Positions 10,093 through 18,148 of a stretch of 64,000 bases of DNA are shown here, one piece after another. This DNA is from Marinicellulosiphila megalodicopiae (GTDB lineage: Bacteria; Pseudomonadota; Gammaproteobacteria; Pseudomonadales; Natronospirillaceae). A model generated the notes under the pieces. It had not been told where the DNA came from and made no database searches. It saw only the letters and a list, made by a program, of their open reading frames with translations. Each line of letters starts with the position of its first letter. Position 1 is the first letter of the stretch. Position numbers and translations under genes: made by a program. Location: positions 434,001-498,000 of the forward strand of contig NZ_AP023087.1 in NCBI RefSeq assembly GCF_045862395.1, given 5' to 3'.

Positions 10093-10788
10093 TTAATTGT
10101 TTGATTTTGATTGTTTGAGTCGATCCAATACCGAATTAGGAGAATGTTTATCGTTGATAATTCCTGCTTCTTCTAAACGTTTTTGCAAGCTTGCTTGGGT
10201 AGAAGATTCGGCTAATTCAATGTTTGCCGTCGCTAAGTCTTCTTTATATTGTTGTCGTTCACGAATACGCGCTAACGATTCAGTAGCATTGTGCAATGAC
10301 GCATTAGAGTTATTGGTTCCTTTACCTGCTAATTCATTGGCTTTTTGAACTTTGTCGGTTGTCTCTACTAGCTTTAATTCACGCTCTAATGATTGAATAT
10401 TGCTCTCAGATTTTGCTATGGCTTTTTTAAGTGTCGTGATTTGTGATTCAAAGCTGGTTAACACTGCCTGATTTGCATCTCGATCTTGTTCTAAAGTCGA
10501 TATTTTTTCGGCAATATCTAACGCTAATGCTTCGTCGTTTTTATCCAATGCTTTAAATACATAGGCTTCATTTTCACTTATGTGTTGAAGTATTTCGCCA
10601 AGTTTACGTTCAACGGCTATTTTTTCAGCCACAACATTAGCTAGGCTGTTTTTAGCATCATTTAGTGCTTGTTTCGCATCACGAATTTCTTGATCTAAAA
10701 TTCGAAACGCTTGGGTGTCTACTATGGCTTCGCCAATTTCAGATGCGCCACCACGTACTGCTGTAATTAATTTTTTGAAAATACTCAT
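10093..10788 (-). CDS. pspA: PspA/IM30-family membrane-stress protein
   Basis: A 231-residue almost wholly helical protein with the PspA/Vipp1 layout: an amphipathic N-terminus (MSIFKKLITAVRGGASEIGE) that would insert into stressed membrane, then a long coiled coil rich in Glu, Lys, Ala and Gln. PspA proteins form ESCRT-III-like oligomers on damaged inner membrane. The start ATG at 10788 follows a GGAGAG site. It is the second gene of the operon after DUF2170, matching the yjfI-yjfJ order of E. coli; so this is probably the YjfJ-like branch rather than the pspABC branch. No pspB, pspC or pspF is present here. Confidence 0.85.
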   Translation of the reverse strand: MSIFKKLITAVRGGASEIGEAIVDTQAFRILDQEIRDAKQALNDAKNSLANVVAEKIAVERKLGEILQHISENEAYVFKALDKNDEALALDIAEKISTLEQDRDANQAVLTSFESQITTLKKAIAKSESNIQSLERELKLVETTDKVQKANELAGKGTNNSNASLHNATESLARIRERQQYKEDLATANIELAESSTQASLQKRLEEAGIINDKHSPNSVLDRLKQSKSNN

Positions 10789-10823
10789 ATTGCTCTCCAG
10801 TTAGATCTGTATGATTTTTAGGG

Positions 10824-11258
10824 TTATGCACTTAATTGGTTAGATGTTAAATAATCACCCACGGCTTCAATAGCTTCTAATACATTGTCACTTAGTGTCT
10901 CAATTTCTTTAATTAAATCGCTAATTTTAGATTCTGGTGATAACGCGCCGAACATGATGTATTGATCGCTTATTTTTGAAAACGCCGATAAAGGAATCGA
11001 GACATTTAAAATTAACATCGCTTCAAGCAAATCCGCTTTTCGTTCAATTTTGATTTCGCTATCTGAAAATAAATAAGTAATCACCAAAATTTGACCCGCA
11101 TCAACAGTCATATAGATTGGTAATTCTTCACGGTCATTAATGGTAATACATGCAACGCTGTTATCTGATTCAAACATATCAATATTCAAAAAACTGCCAT
11201 CAGCTAATGCAGTTTGATTAAGTGAATCTACAAGATTTAAAAGTGTGGGACTTTTCAT
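10824..11258 (-). CDS. DUF2170 (YjfI-like) protein
   Basis: A 144-residue acidic protein resembling the DUF2170 family, of which E. coli YjfI is a member; the family is typically found next to PspA homologues. It is a compact alpha/beta protein without signal peptide. The start at 11258 (MKSPTLL) is preferred over an upstream GTG because that GTG lies inside the AGGTG ribosome-binding site. It is the first gene of the operon, and 36 bp separate it from pspA. Role inferred: accessory or regulator of the PspA-like protein. Confidence 0.8.
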   Translation of the reverse strand: MKSPTLLNLVDSLNQTALADGSFLNIDMFESDNSVACITINDREELPIYMTVDAGQILVITYLFSDSEIKIERKADLLEAMLILNVSIPLSAFSKISDQYIMFGALSPESKISDLIKEIETLSDNVLEAIEAVGDYLTSNQLSA

Positions 11259-11287
11259 TTCAAGCACCTATGTTATTTCGATTTCGG

Positions 11288-11313
11288 CATATTATGTTTT
11301 AAGACATATTATG
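11288..11313. promoter_or_regulatory. paired palindromes upstream of the PspA/YqiK operon
   Basis: The 9-bp palindrome CATATTATG occurs at 11288-11296 and again at 11305-11313, 17 bp apart, 30-55 bp upstream of the DUF2170 start. The second copy extends to the 13-bp palindrome GACATATTATGTC. Spacing and location suit a repressor or activator site. No sigma-54 (PspF-type) promoter was recognised. Confidence 0.4.
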
Positions 11314-11453
11314 TCAATTAAGGAGTGTATAAAATGACTAATGGCAGATTTAGTAGGTAACGAAGGGAAGGTTAAGATATTGAGAGTTAATACAATGGAG
11401 TCATATAACAGGCGCCATACAACAGGCGATAAGCTGATATACAAGGGTTAAAT

Positions 11454-11482
11454 GCAATACTCACCTTAATAGTAAGTATTGC
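11454..11482 (-). terminator. hairpin after metE
   Basis: An 8-bp stem (GCAATACT / AGTATTGC) with a 13-nt loop, 26 bp past the metE stop. The T-run on the minus strand is poor (ATTTAA), so it may be a weak terminator or a 3' stabilising hairpin. Confidence 0.4.
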
Positions 11483-11507
11483 GCAAATGAAACATGTGTT
11501 TTGAATG

Positions 11508-13826
11508 TCAACTTAAGTTAGCCAATTTAAACTCTTTACGAAGTGCTTTAGCAGCACTCACCATTGTTTTCAAAGCGGGAATCACTTCTTCCCAATTTCT
11601 GGTTTTTAATCCGCAATCTGGATTAATCCACAATTGATCAGCGTTAATGGTTTGTGTCGCTTGTTTGATTAATGATTGAATTTCCAATTGATTTGGTAAA
11701 TTTGGTGAGTGGATGTCATAAACTCCTGGACCAATATCATTTGGATAATCAAATCGTTTGAACGCATCAAATAAACTTAAATCCGATCGTGATGCTTCAA
11801 TGGTAATCACATCGGCATCAAGTCTTGCTATGTGTTCAATGATGTCATTAAAATCGCTGTAACACATGTGAGTATGAATTTGTGTGTCATCTTTTACAGA
11901 ATTAGTCGTTAACTGAAATGCATTCACTGCCCAATCTAAATATTCTGGCCACTTATGTTTGCGAAGTGGTAGCCCTTCACGTAATGCAGCTTCATCAATT
12001 TGAATGATTTTAATGCCAGCTTGTTCTAGCGCCAGCACTTCTTGTGCAATGGCTTTGGCAATTTCAAAACAGGTTTGACTAATGGGTTGGTCATCACGCA
12101 CAAACGACCAATTTAATATTGTAACTGGGCCGGTCAACATACCCTTGACGGGTTTATCGGTTAAAGACTGAGCATAAGTTGTCCATTTTACAGTGATGTC
12201 ATGTTTGCGGCTGACAGTATCATAGATGATGGGAGGTTTGACGCATCGTGAACCATAAGATTGTACCCAACCGAATTGACTAAAAACGAACCCATTAAGT
12301 TGCTCGCCAAAATATTCAACCATGTCATTACGCTCTGCTTCGCCATGTACTAAAACGTCTAAATCAATCTCTAATTGAATATCAACACAATGCTTAATTT
12401 GTTGATGTATTTGCTCAATATATTCTGATTCTGAAATCGTATTTTTCTTAAATGCTTGCCTAATAGTGCGAATTTGTTTGGTTTGCGGAAACGATCCAAT
12501 GGTGGTGGTTGGAAACAAAGGTAAATTCAAGTGCTTTTTTTGAATGTCTTTACGTTTTATAAATGATGATGCTCGATTAAAATTTTGAACGGAATTTTTT
12601 GTAGTTGAAGCTGTGGTTGTAGTTGAAGTTGAAGTTGAAGTCGAAGTCGAAGTTGAAATTGCAGTTTTGCTATTTTTATTTGCAGTATTTTTTGAGTTCT
12701 GTTGATCAGTTAAATCAAATTCATTTGTGTTGAGTCTATTTTTAATTGTGGATAACTCTTGCAATTTTTCAACGGCAAAACTGAGTTTGTTTTTAATATG
12801 TGGATCAAAATTAAGCTCTTGCTCAAGTGCAACAGGCACATGGAGTAATGAACAGCTTGGCGCTAACCAAAGTCTATTATCTAAATGTTGTCTGATTGAA
12901 TTAAGTTCAGTTAAATAATGATCGTGTTCTTTTTTCCAGATATTCCGACCATTAATGATTCCCAAACTTAATATTTTGTCTTTTGCTATTCGCTCACTTA
13001 CTTGTTTTGCTTCGTTTAATTCCAGTGCGTCAATATGAATCACATCTGCAGATAGTGACAAAGCCAAATCTAAATTGTCTTCAAGTTTACCAAAATAACT
13101 GGTAGCAATAATTTTCACTCCGGTTTGTTTTAATTGTTCAAATGTACTTTTAATAGCGTGTTGCCAGGGTTTTTCTAAATCGGTTGCTAATATGGGTTCG
13201 TCAATTTGAAAATATTGCACGCCCGTTTGTTTGATTTGCTCAATTAATTGAATAAACGATTTGGTTAATTCGGGTAAAAAATCTAAAGCTTCCTGTTGAG
13301 AATTATTTTTGCATAGATGCAGATAACTAACAGGGCTTAATAAAACTTGCTTAAGTTTAGTCACTGGAATGTCAGAGTGATTAGTTATGTTTTTAATTTG
13401 ATTAATATAAAAATTAGCATTGGCTTTAAAGTCTATATGGTCGGTTAATTCAGGCACAATGTAATGGTAGTTGGTATCAAACCATTTTAATAAAGATCCT
13501 GCCTGTGTGTGACAGCAACTGGATTTGGTTGCTTGTCCACGAGCAATGGTGAAATATTGATCCAGCTTGTTTTCAATATGAGCTGTGCGTTGTGGAATAT
13601 GATTTAAAGCAAAACTTAAATCTAATACATGATCATAAAAGGAAAAATCCCCAATAGGTATTAAATCTAAATCTTTTTGCAGCAAGATATTTTCTAATTG
13701 TATTTTATAAGCTTGTTCAAAAAAATCTGGTTGGCTTATTTTGTTATTCCAATAGTCCTCAAGTAAAAATTTTAGTTCGCGTTGTTTACCAATTCTTGGA
13801 AAACCTAAGTTATGAATAATAGTCAT
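11508..13826 (-). CDS. metE: cobalamin-independent methionine synthase
   Basis: A 772-residue enzyme that transfers a methyl group from 5-methyltetrahydrofolate polyglutamate to homocysteine to make methionine. It has the two-barrel MetE layout: an N-terminal half (NLGFPRIGKQRELK at the start) and a C-terminal catalytic half with the zinc ligands His and Cys (THMCYSDF), Glu (DVITIEAS) and Cys (NPDCGLKT). The start at 13826 is chosen over an upstream TTG because GAGGTG lies 7 bp before it and it matches the family N-terminus. Odd feature: the linker between the halves (about residues 385-415) carries an (ST)n/T-rich low-complexity stretch encoded by hexanucleotide repeats at about 12611-12660. 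The gene is divergent from metR with a MetR box between. Confidence 0.95.
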   Translation of the reverse strand: MTIIHNLGFPRIGKQRELKFLLEDYWNNKISQPDFFEQAYKIQLENILLQKDLDLIPIGDFSFYDHVLDLSFALNHIPQRTAHIENKLDQYFTIARGQATKSSCCHTQAGSLLKWFDTNYHYIVPELTDHIDFKANANFYINQIKNITNHSDIPVTKLKQVLLSPVSYLHLCKNNSQQEALDFLPELTKSFIQLIEQIKQTGVQYFQIDEPILATDLEKPWQHAIKSTFEQLKQTGVKIIATSYFGKLEDNLDLALSLSADVIHIDALELNEAKQVSERIAKDKILSLGIINGRNIWKKEHDHYLTELNSIRQHLDNRLWLAPSCSLLHVPVALEQELNFDPHIKNKLSFAVEKLQELSTIKNRLNTNEFDLTDQQNSKNTANKNSKTAISTSTSTSTSTSTTTTASTTKNSVQNFNRASSFIKRKDIQKKHLNLPLFPTTTIGSFPQTKQIRTIRQAFKKNTISESEYIEQIHQQIKHCVDIQLEIDLDVLVHGEAERNDMVEYFGEQLNGFVFSQFGWVQSYGSRCVKPPIIYDTVSRKHDITVKWTTYAQSLTDKPVKGMLTGPVTILNWSFVRDDQPISQTCFEIAKAIAQEVLALEQAGIKIIQIDEAALREGLPLRKHKWPEYLDWAVNAFQLTTNSVKDDTQIHTHMCYSDFNDIIEHIARLDADVITIEASRSDLSLFDAFKRFDYPNDIGPGVYDIHSPNLPNQLEIQSLIKQATQTINADQLWINPDCGLKTRNWEEVIPALKTMVSAAKALRKEFKLANLS

Positions 13827-13906
13827 GTGTTTGCACCTCAATAATGGATGACTAAATATTAGTATGGTTAATTGATGAATAATAATGGTAATATTTCATT
13901 TATTGA

Positions 13907-13919
13907 TGAATATTATTCA
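13907..13919. promoter_or_regulatory. MetR-binding box
   Basis: TGAATATTATTCA is a perfect match to the known MetR consensus TGAANNTNNTTCA. It lies between divergent metE and metR, 44 bp before the metR start. An imperfect half-site (TGAATAATAATGG) lies at 13876-13888, nearer metE. This suits homocysteine-responsive activation of metE and autoregulation of metR. Confidence 0.8.
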
Positions 13920-13950
13920 TATAATTGATTTGTGTGTTTTAGGAGGACTC

Positions 13951-14835
13951 ATGATTGAAAGACAGCACTTACAAATAATGCGAGAAATTGAGCGTCAAGG
14001 CTCGTTAACTAAAGCCGCTGACGCATTATTTTTAACTCAGTCGGCACTTAGTCATAGTGTGAAAAAATTAGAAGACAGCTTGGGTATCAATCTGTGGCAA
14101 AAAAAAGGCCGTCAAATTCAGATGACTCAAGCAGGTATTGCCCTTTTAAAATCTGCTGAAAAATTATTACCTCAATTTGAAAAAATTGAAGACAATTTAA
14201 AATTGATGGCTCAAGGTGAAAAAGGTATTTTGAAAATAGGCATGGAGTGCCACCCTTGCTATCAATGGTTGCTAAAGGTCGTTAAACCCTATTTAGCCAA
14301 ATATCCTGATGTAGATGTGGATGTTAAACAAAAATTTAAATTTGGAGGCGTAGGCGCATTATATAATCAAGAGATTGATTTATTAGTCACCCCAGATCCG
14401 ATTCAAACAAAAGGCTTAATTTTTATTCCAGTATTTGAGTACGAACAATCGTTAGTAGTGGCAACGGATCACCCGCTTGCACATAAACGATTTATTACCC
14501 CTGAAGATTTAATCGAACAAACATTAATTACTTATCCGGTTGAACCATCGCGATTGGATATTTTTAATTTATTTTTATCTGTGTCAAATTGTTTGCCCAA
14601 GCAACATAAAACGGTTGAGGCAACTGATATTATGCTGCAAATGGTAGAAGCTAATCGCGCTGTGGCGTGTTTACCAAAATGGTTAGTTAAACAATATCAA
14701 AAAGAAATGAATATTAAAGCAATAAAATTGGGAAAATCTGGTTTACAAAAAACATTATATTTAGGCTGTAGAGCAGAAGCACAACCTATATATTTAGAAG
14801 ATTTTTTACAATTAGCAAAACGTACAAAGGGTTAA
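13951..14835 (+). CDS. metR: LysR-type regulator of methionine synthesis
   Basis: A 294-residue LysR-family protein: an N-terminal winged helix-turn-helix (GSLTKAADALFLTQSALSHS) and a periplasmic-binding-like effector domain. Family-typical MetR motifs are visible: IGMECHPCYQWL, LVVATDHPLAH and TYPVEPSRLDIF. MetR uses homocysteine as co-effector to activate metE. I chose the ATG at 13951, preceded by AGGAGG, rather than an in-frame upstream ATG at 13885, which would add 22 residues ahead of the conserved start. The 3' end overlaps the convergent aldehyde dehydrogenase gene by 4 bp. Confidence 0.93.
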   Translation: MIERQHLQIMREIERQGSLTKAADALFLTQSALSHSVKKLEDSLGINLWQKKGRQIQMTQAGIALLKSAEKLLPQFEKIEDNLKLMAQGEKGILKIGMECHPCYQWLLKVVKPYLAKYPDVDVDVKQKFKFGGVGALYNQEIDLLVTPDPIQTKGLIFIPVFEYEQSLVVATDHPLAHKRFITPEDLIEQTLITYPVEPSRLDIFNLFLSVSNCLPKQHKTVEATDIMLQMVEANRAVACLPKWLVKQYQKEMNIKAIKLGKSGLQKTLYLGCRAEAQPIYLEDFLQLAKRTKG

Positions 14836-16232
14836 TTTAAAATATAATTTAAAATACGTTTTAATAAACCATGGCGATGTTGTGGGTAAGCAAGTATAGA
14901 TGAACTAAATCGCCATTTTTTATGAATAGATTTAGCATGGCTGAATGTTTTAAAACCTTCAATAGCATGGTAGCTCCCCATTCCAGAAGGGCCAATTCCT
15001 CCAAATGGCAAATCGTCTTGTGCAACATGAAGTAAAGAATCGTTAATGCAAATGCCACCACTATGAGTTTGAGTTTTTATTTTATAGTGAGCGTGTTTAT
15101 CATTTGAAAATAAATATATTGCCAAAGGGTGTGGACGCTCGTTAATAAACTCAATAGCTTGATCAAGATTATCTACACAATGTATCGGTAAAATCGGGCC
15201 AAAAATTTCTTCTTGCCATACTAAACAATCCAATGGAGCATCCACTATAAGGGTTAATGGCATTAATCTATTTTCAAGGGATGTTTCAGTATTGAATAAA
15301 ACATTTTCGCAACGAATAATTTTTGCGCCTTTGTTTTTTGCTTCATCAATATAGTGGGTGAGTCTGGCTAAGTGTCGTTGATTTAAAATGCTGGTGTATT
15401 CATTAAATGTCGTTTGGTCTTGATAAAAAATATTAAATGCAGCTTGAATAGACTCAATACAGTCATTTAATTTGTTTTTGGGCAGTAATAAATAATCGAT
15501 TCCAATACAAGTTTGACCTGCATTTGTCAATTTCCCAAAAATTATTTTTTGCGCAACTGATTGAATATCAATATCTTCAGTAATCACTAACGGCGATTTT
15601 CCACCAAGCTCTAACGTAACGGGTGTTAAATTTTTACTTGCCGCAGCCATCACCGATTTACCAACTTGTGTAGAGCCTGTATATAATAAATGCGCAAACG
15701 GTAGCTGGCTAAATTCAATGGCAACATCTATTTCGCCCTCTACGATTGCTACCTTATTTTTTAAAGTAGTATCAATAATATGTTTGATGACTTTATTAGT
15801 ATTAGGTGTAAATTCAGACATTTTTATCATGCAGTAATTACCTGCACTTAACGCTGCAATTAACGGCCCTAGGCTTAAAAAAATTGGATAATTCCATGGC
15901 ACAATAATGCCAATGACCCCTTTAGGTTGGTAAAATATATGATTAATGCCAGGAAGATATAACCAAGATGTATGACGAGATTCAGGTTTCATCCATTTTT
16001 TTAAATGTTTGATCGAGTAATCAATAGATTGAATGCAAGGTAAAATTTCTATAATTTGTGTTTCAGTTTCACTTCGTTGACCAAAATCTTTTGTCGCAGC
16101 AATGTATAAATCAGCTTGATTATCAATTATGGATTTTTTGAGTTTTCTAAGAAGAGTAAGGCGTTCTTTGTATAAAGGATGTTTGTTTTTATTAAACCCT
16201 TCATTTAAATATTGAAAAATAGTGTGTAACAA
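14832..16232 (-). CDS. aldehyde dehydrogenase, coniferyl-aldehyde/class 3 type
   Basis: A 466-residue NAD(P)-dependent aldehyde dehydrogenase. Landmarks are the cofactor-site IVPWNYPIFLSLGPLIAALS, the conserved VTLELGGKSPLVI with its catalytic-support Glu, the nucleophile Cys in NAGQTCIGIDYLL, and the EEIFGPILPI motif. The C-terminal LPFGGIGPSGMGSYHA and the shorter length fit the class-3 / coniferyl aldehyde dehydrogenase branch. It has a hydrophobic C-terminus (WRFSSSILAYPQHRHGLLKRILNYI) that could associate with membrane. The substrate is unknown; aromatic or medium-chain aldehydes are plausible. It is transcribed towards metR and seems monocistronic. Confidence 0.88.
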   Translation of the reverse strand: MLHTIFQYLNEGFNKNKHPLYKERLTLLRKLKKSIIDNQADLYIAATKDFGQRSETETQIIEILPCIQSIDYSIKHLKKWMKPESRHTSWLYLPGINHIFYQPKGVIGIIVPWNYPIFLSLGPLIAALSAGNYCMIKMSEFTPNTNKVIKHIIDTTLKNKVAIVEGEIDVAIEFSQLPFAHLLYTGSTQVGKSVMAAASKNLTPVTLELGGKSPLVITEDIDIQSVAQKIIFGKLTNAGQTCIGIDYLLLPKNKLNDCIESIQAAFNIFYQDQTTFNEYTSILNQRHLARLTHYIDEAKNKGAKIIRCENVLFNTETSLENRLMPLTLIVDAPLDCLVWQEEIFGPILPIHCVDNLDQAIEFINERPHPLAIYLFSNDKHAHYKIKTQTHSGGICINDSLLHVAQDDLPFGGIGPSGMGSYHAIEGFKTFSHAKSIHKKWRFSSSILAYPQHRHGLLKRILNYILN

Positions 16233-16249
16233 ATGAACTCCAAATGTTT

Positions 16250-16296
16250 AAGGACTCTTTGATTTAGAAAGATTTATCTTTCTAGATCAGAGATTC
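16250..16296. terminator. long imperfect hairpin between the chemoreceptor and ALDH genes
   Basis: A perfect 8-bp core (TAGAAAGA at 16265-16272, TCTTTCTA at 16277-16284) lies inside a longer imperfect dyad that pairs CTCTTTGAT with GATCAGAG. It sits 26 bp past the stop of the minus-strand chemoreceptor gene and just ahead of the next minus-strand gene. No clear T-run is present. Confidence 0.4.
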
Positions 16297-16321
16297 CTTG
16301 ATTAAATCACGTCGATACCGA

Positions 16322-17917
16322 TTATATTTTAAATCGCAATAACATACTGTTCAATTCTGATACTTCTTGATTAATTAACACAGCATTTGATTTCACAGAT
16401 TTAGAAATTAATTGAGTATCATTTGCGGCGTTTGCAATGTTATTTATATTTTTATCAATCTCTAATGACACTTGAGATTGTTGTTCTGACGCCGATGCAA
16501 TTTGAGTATTTAATTGATTAATCTGTTCAATAGCACTGGTAATATTAGTTAATGATTGATTGGTATCTTGTATTTGAACGGCACTGTTTTTAGACGATTC
16601 GGTACTGCTTTTCATTACATTTACCGCTTTATCCGCTTGGTTTTGTAATCGTTCAATGATGCGTTGAATTTCTTCAGTTGATTCTTGTGTACGTTGGGCT
16701 AATGTACGCACTTCATCTGCCACAACCGCAAAACCACGACCCTGATCTCCCGCACGAGCAGCTTCAATGGCTGCATTTAATGCAAGTAAATTTGTTTGCT
16801 CGGCAATACCTGTAATCACGGTAAGTACATTTCCTATTTCTTGACTGTCTTCGTCTAATTGATGCATGACATGTTCGGCGCCTGCAAGATCATTGGATAA
16901 GTTATTAATATTTTTTACCGATTGATCGACATTCGTTTGGCTATTGGTTGCTTGAGTGGTTGCTTCATTTGCACTGATCGATGCCTGGTTAGCGTGTTTG
17001 GCAACTTCTTCGACTGTAACGGTCATTTCATTCATTGCGGTAGCCACTTGATCTAACTCAGAGGTTTGCTTGCTAATTTGTGCATCAGCATGATCTGCTG
17101 ATTCAGTTAATGCTAAGCTGCGTTTTTCAACAGTCTGACTTAATTGAGAAACACCATGCACTAATCCGCCTATATCTGATATGACTTTATTATACGCGCT
17201 GAACATTGTGCCAATTTCATTATCACTACTATCGGCATCAATTTGTTTTGAAAAATCACCATCAGATAAGCTCGTTAATTGTGTTTGAAATAAACGAATT
17301 TGTCTCATTAGCCAATGAAGCCCTAAGAATCGACTGATTAACGCAATAATTAATACACCAATTGAAAATAACAAGGTCAGCATTTGTTGCTGTTTTAGGT
17401 TTTGGCTGTCACTAAGGGCAATTAAGCCAACGGTTGCATCCATAGTCGTTAATACTTCAATACTTTGAGTTTGCAATGAAGATAACAATGCGGGGTCTTG
17501 GCTGTTTAGATAGTTATTAATGGTTTTAACATAGCCTTGCCATAATGATTGCACATCGAGTAACCCTTGTTTAATTTGTTCGGTTTGGGGAGCAAGGATG
17601 TGTTGTTGCGCATTACCTTCTAATAAGCTTTTGTGGGAAGACTCAAACAAAGAAATAGTTTTATTCATTACGCTTTGATCTAGTGCTTTATTGCTAACAA
17701 GTAACACTTCTTTGGCAAGGCGTTGACTTAACATGCGTTGGCGCCCTGCAATATCCACCGTTTGAGCGCTTGAATTCATGGAGAAATACAAAGTAAGCAG
17801 CGATGCCCCAGTTAATATAATGATTAGCGCAAAAGACAATGTAAATTGCGCATTGATAGTTTTAAACCCTATAAAACGTAGAGATTGATTAAATAGATTA
17901 GCTAGTTTATATCGCAT
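16322..17917 (-). CDS. methyl-accepting chemotaxis protein with PilJ-type sensor
   Basis: A 531-residue chemoreceptor. It has an N-terminal membrane segment (about residues 20-45), a periplasmic helical sensor of the PilJ/NarX-like type marked by AGRQRMLSQRLAKE, a second membrane segment (about 185-205), a HAMP domain and a C-terminal signalling domain with the highly conserved hairpin tip (ALNAAIEAARAGDQGRGFAV). It would signal to CheA through CheW; the ligand is unknown. I chose the ATG at 17917, with GGAG 6 bp upstream; an in-frame TTG further upstream would add 18 residues without clear support. Confidence 0.9.
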   Translation of the reverse strand: MRYKLANLFNQSLRFIGFKTINAQFTLSFALIIILTGASLLTLYFSMNSSAQTVDIAGRQRMLSQRLAKEVLLVSNKALDQSVMNKTISLFESSHKSLLEGNAQQHILAPQTEQIKQGLLDVQSLWQGYVKTINNYLNSQDPALLSSLQTQSIEVLTTMDATVGLIALSDSQNLKQQQMLTLLFSIGVLIIALISRFLGLHWLMRQIRLFQTQLTSLSDGDFSKQIDADSSDNEIGTMFSAYNKVISDIGGLVHGVSQLSQTVEKRSLALTESADHADAQISKQTSELDQVATAMNEMTVTVEEVAKHANQASISANEATTQATNSQTNVDQSVKNINNLSNDLAGAEHVMHQLDEDSQEIGNVLTVITGIAEQTNLLALNAAIEAARAGDQGRGFAVVADEVRTLAQRTQESTEEIQRIIERLQNQADKAVNVMKSSTESSKNSAVQIQDTNQSLTNITSAIEQINQLNTQIASASEQQSQVSLEIDKNINNIANAANDTQLISKSVKSNAVLINQEVSELNSMLLRFKI

Positions 17918-18148
17918 AAAAGGCTCCGTTTGCCTTAGTGAATGTGATGCCCACAAGGAAAGCTCCTTCAAAAAAAGTAGGCTTAAATTGAGTGTAGACA
18001 GTTATTTGAATAGTTAAAAAGATAATTAGTATAAAAATAGTAAAATTCTGATGCTTGACTAAACTAAGAAAGCGTTATTGATGATTTTTACAACTAAAGA
18101 TATAAAAAGGCTACTTTTGAACTCTAAATTAATTAGGCAAATTGATAC

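Noticed and set aside
11334..11360. Nine-codon ORF (MTNGRFSR) with AAGGAG upstream, on the plus strand
   Set aside because: Although it has a good ribosome-binding site, it is too short to support without conservation data.
13826..13951. Cobalamin or SAM riboswitch upstream of metE
   Set aside because: The intergenic gap is only 124 bp and is explained by the MetR box; no riboswitch core seen.
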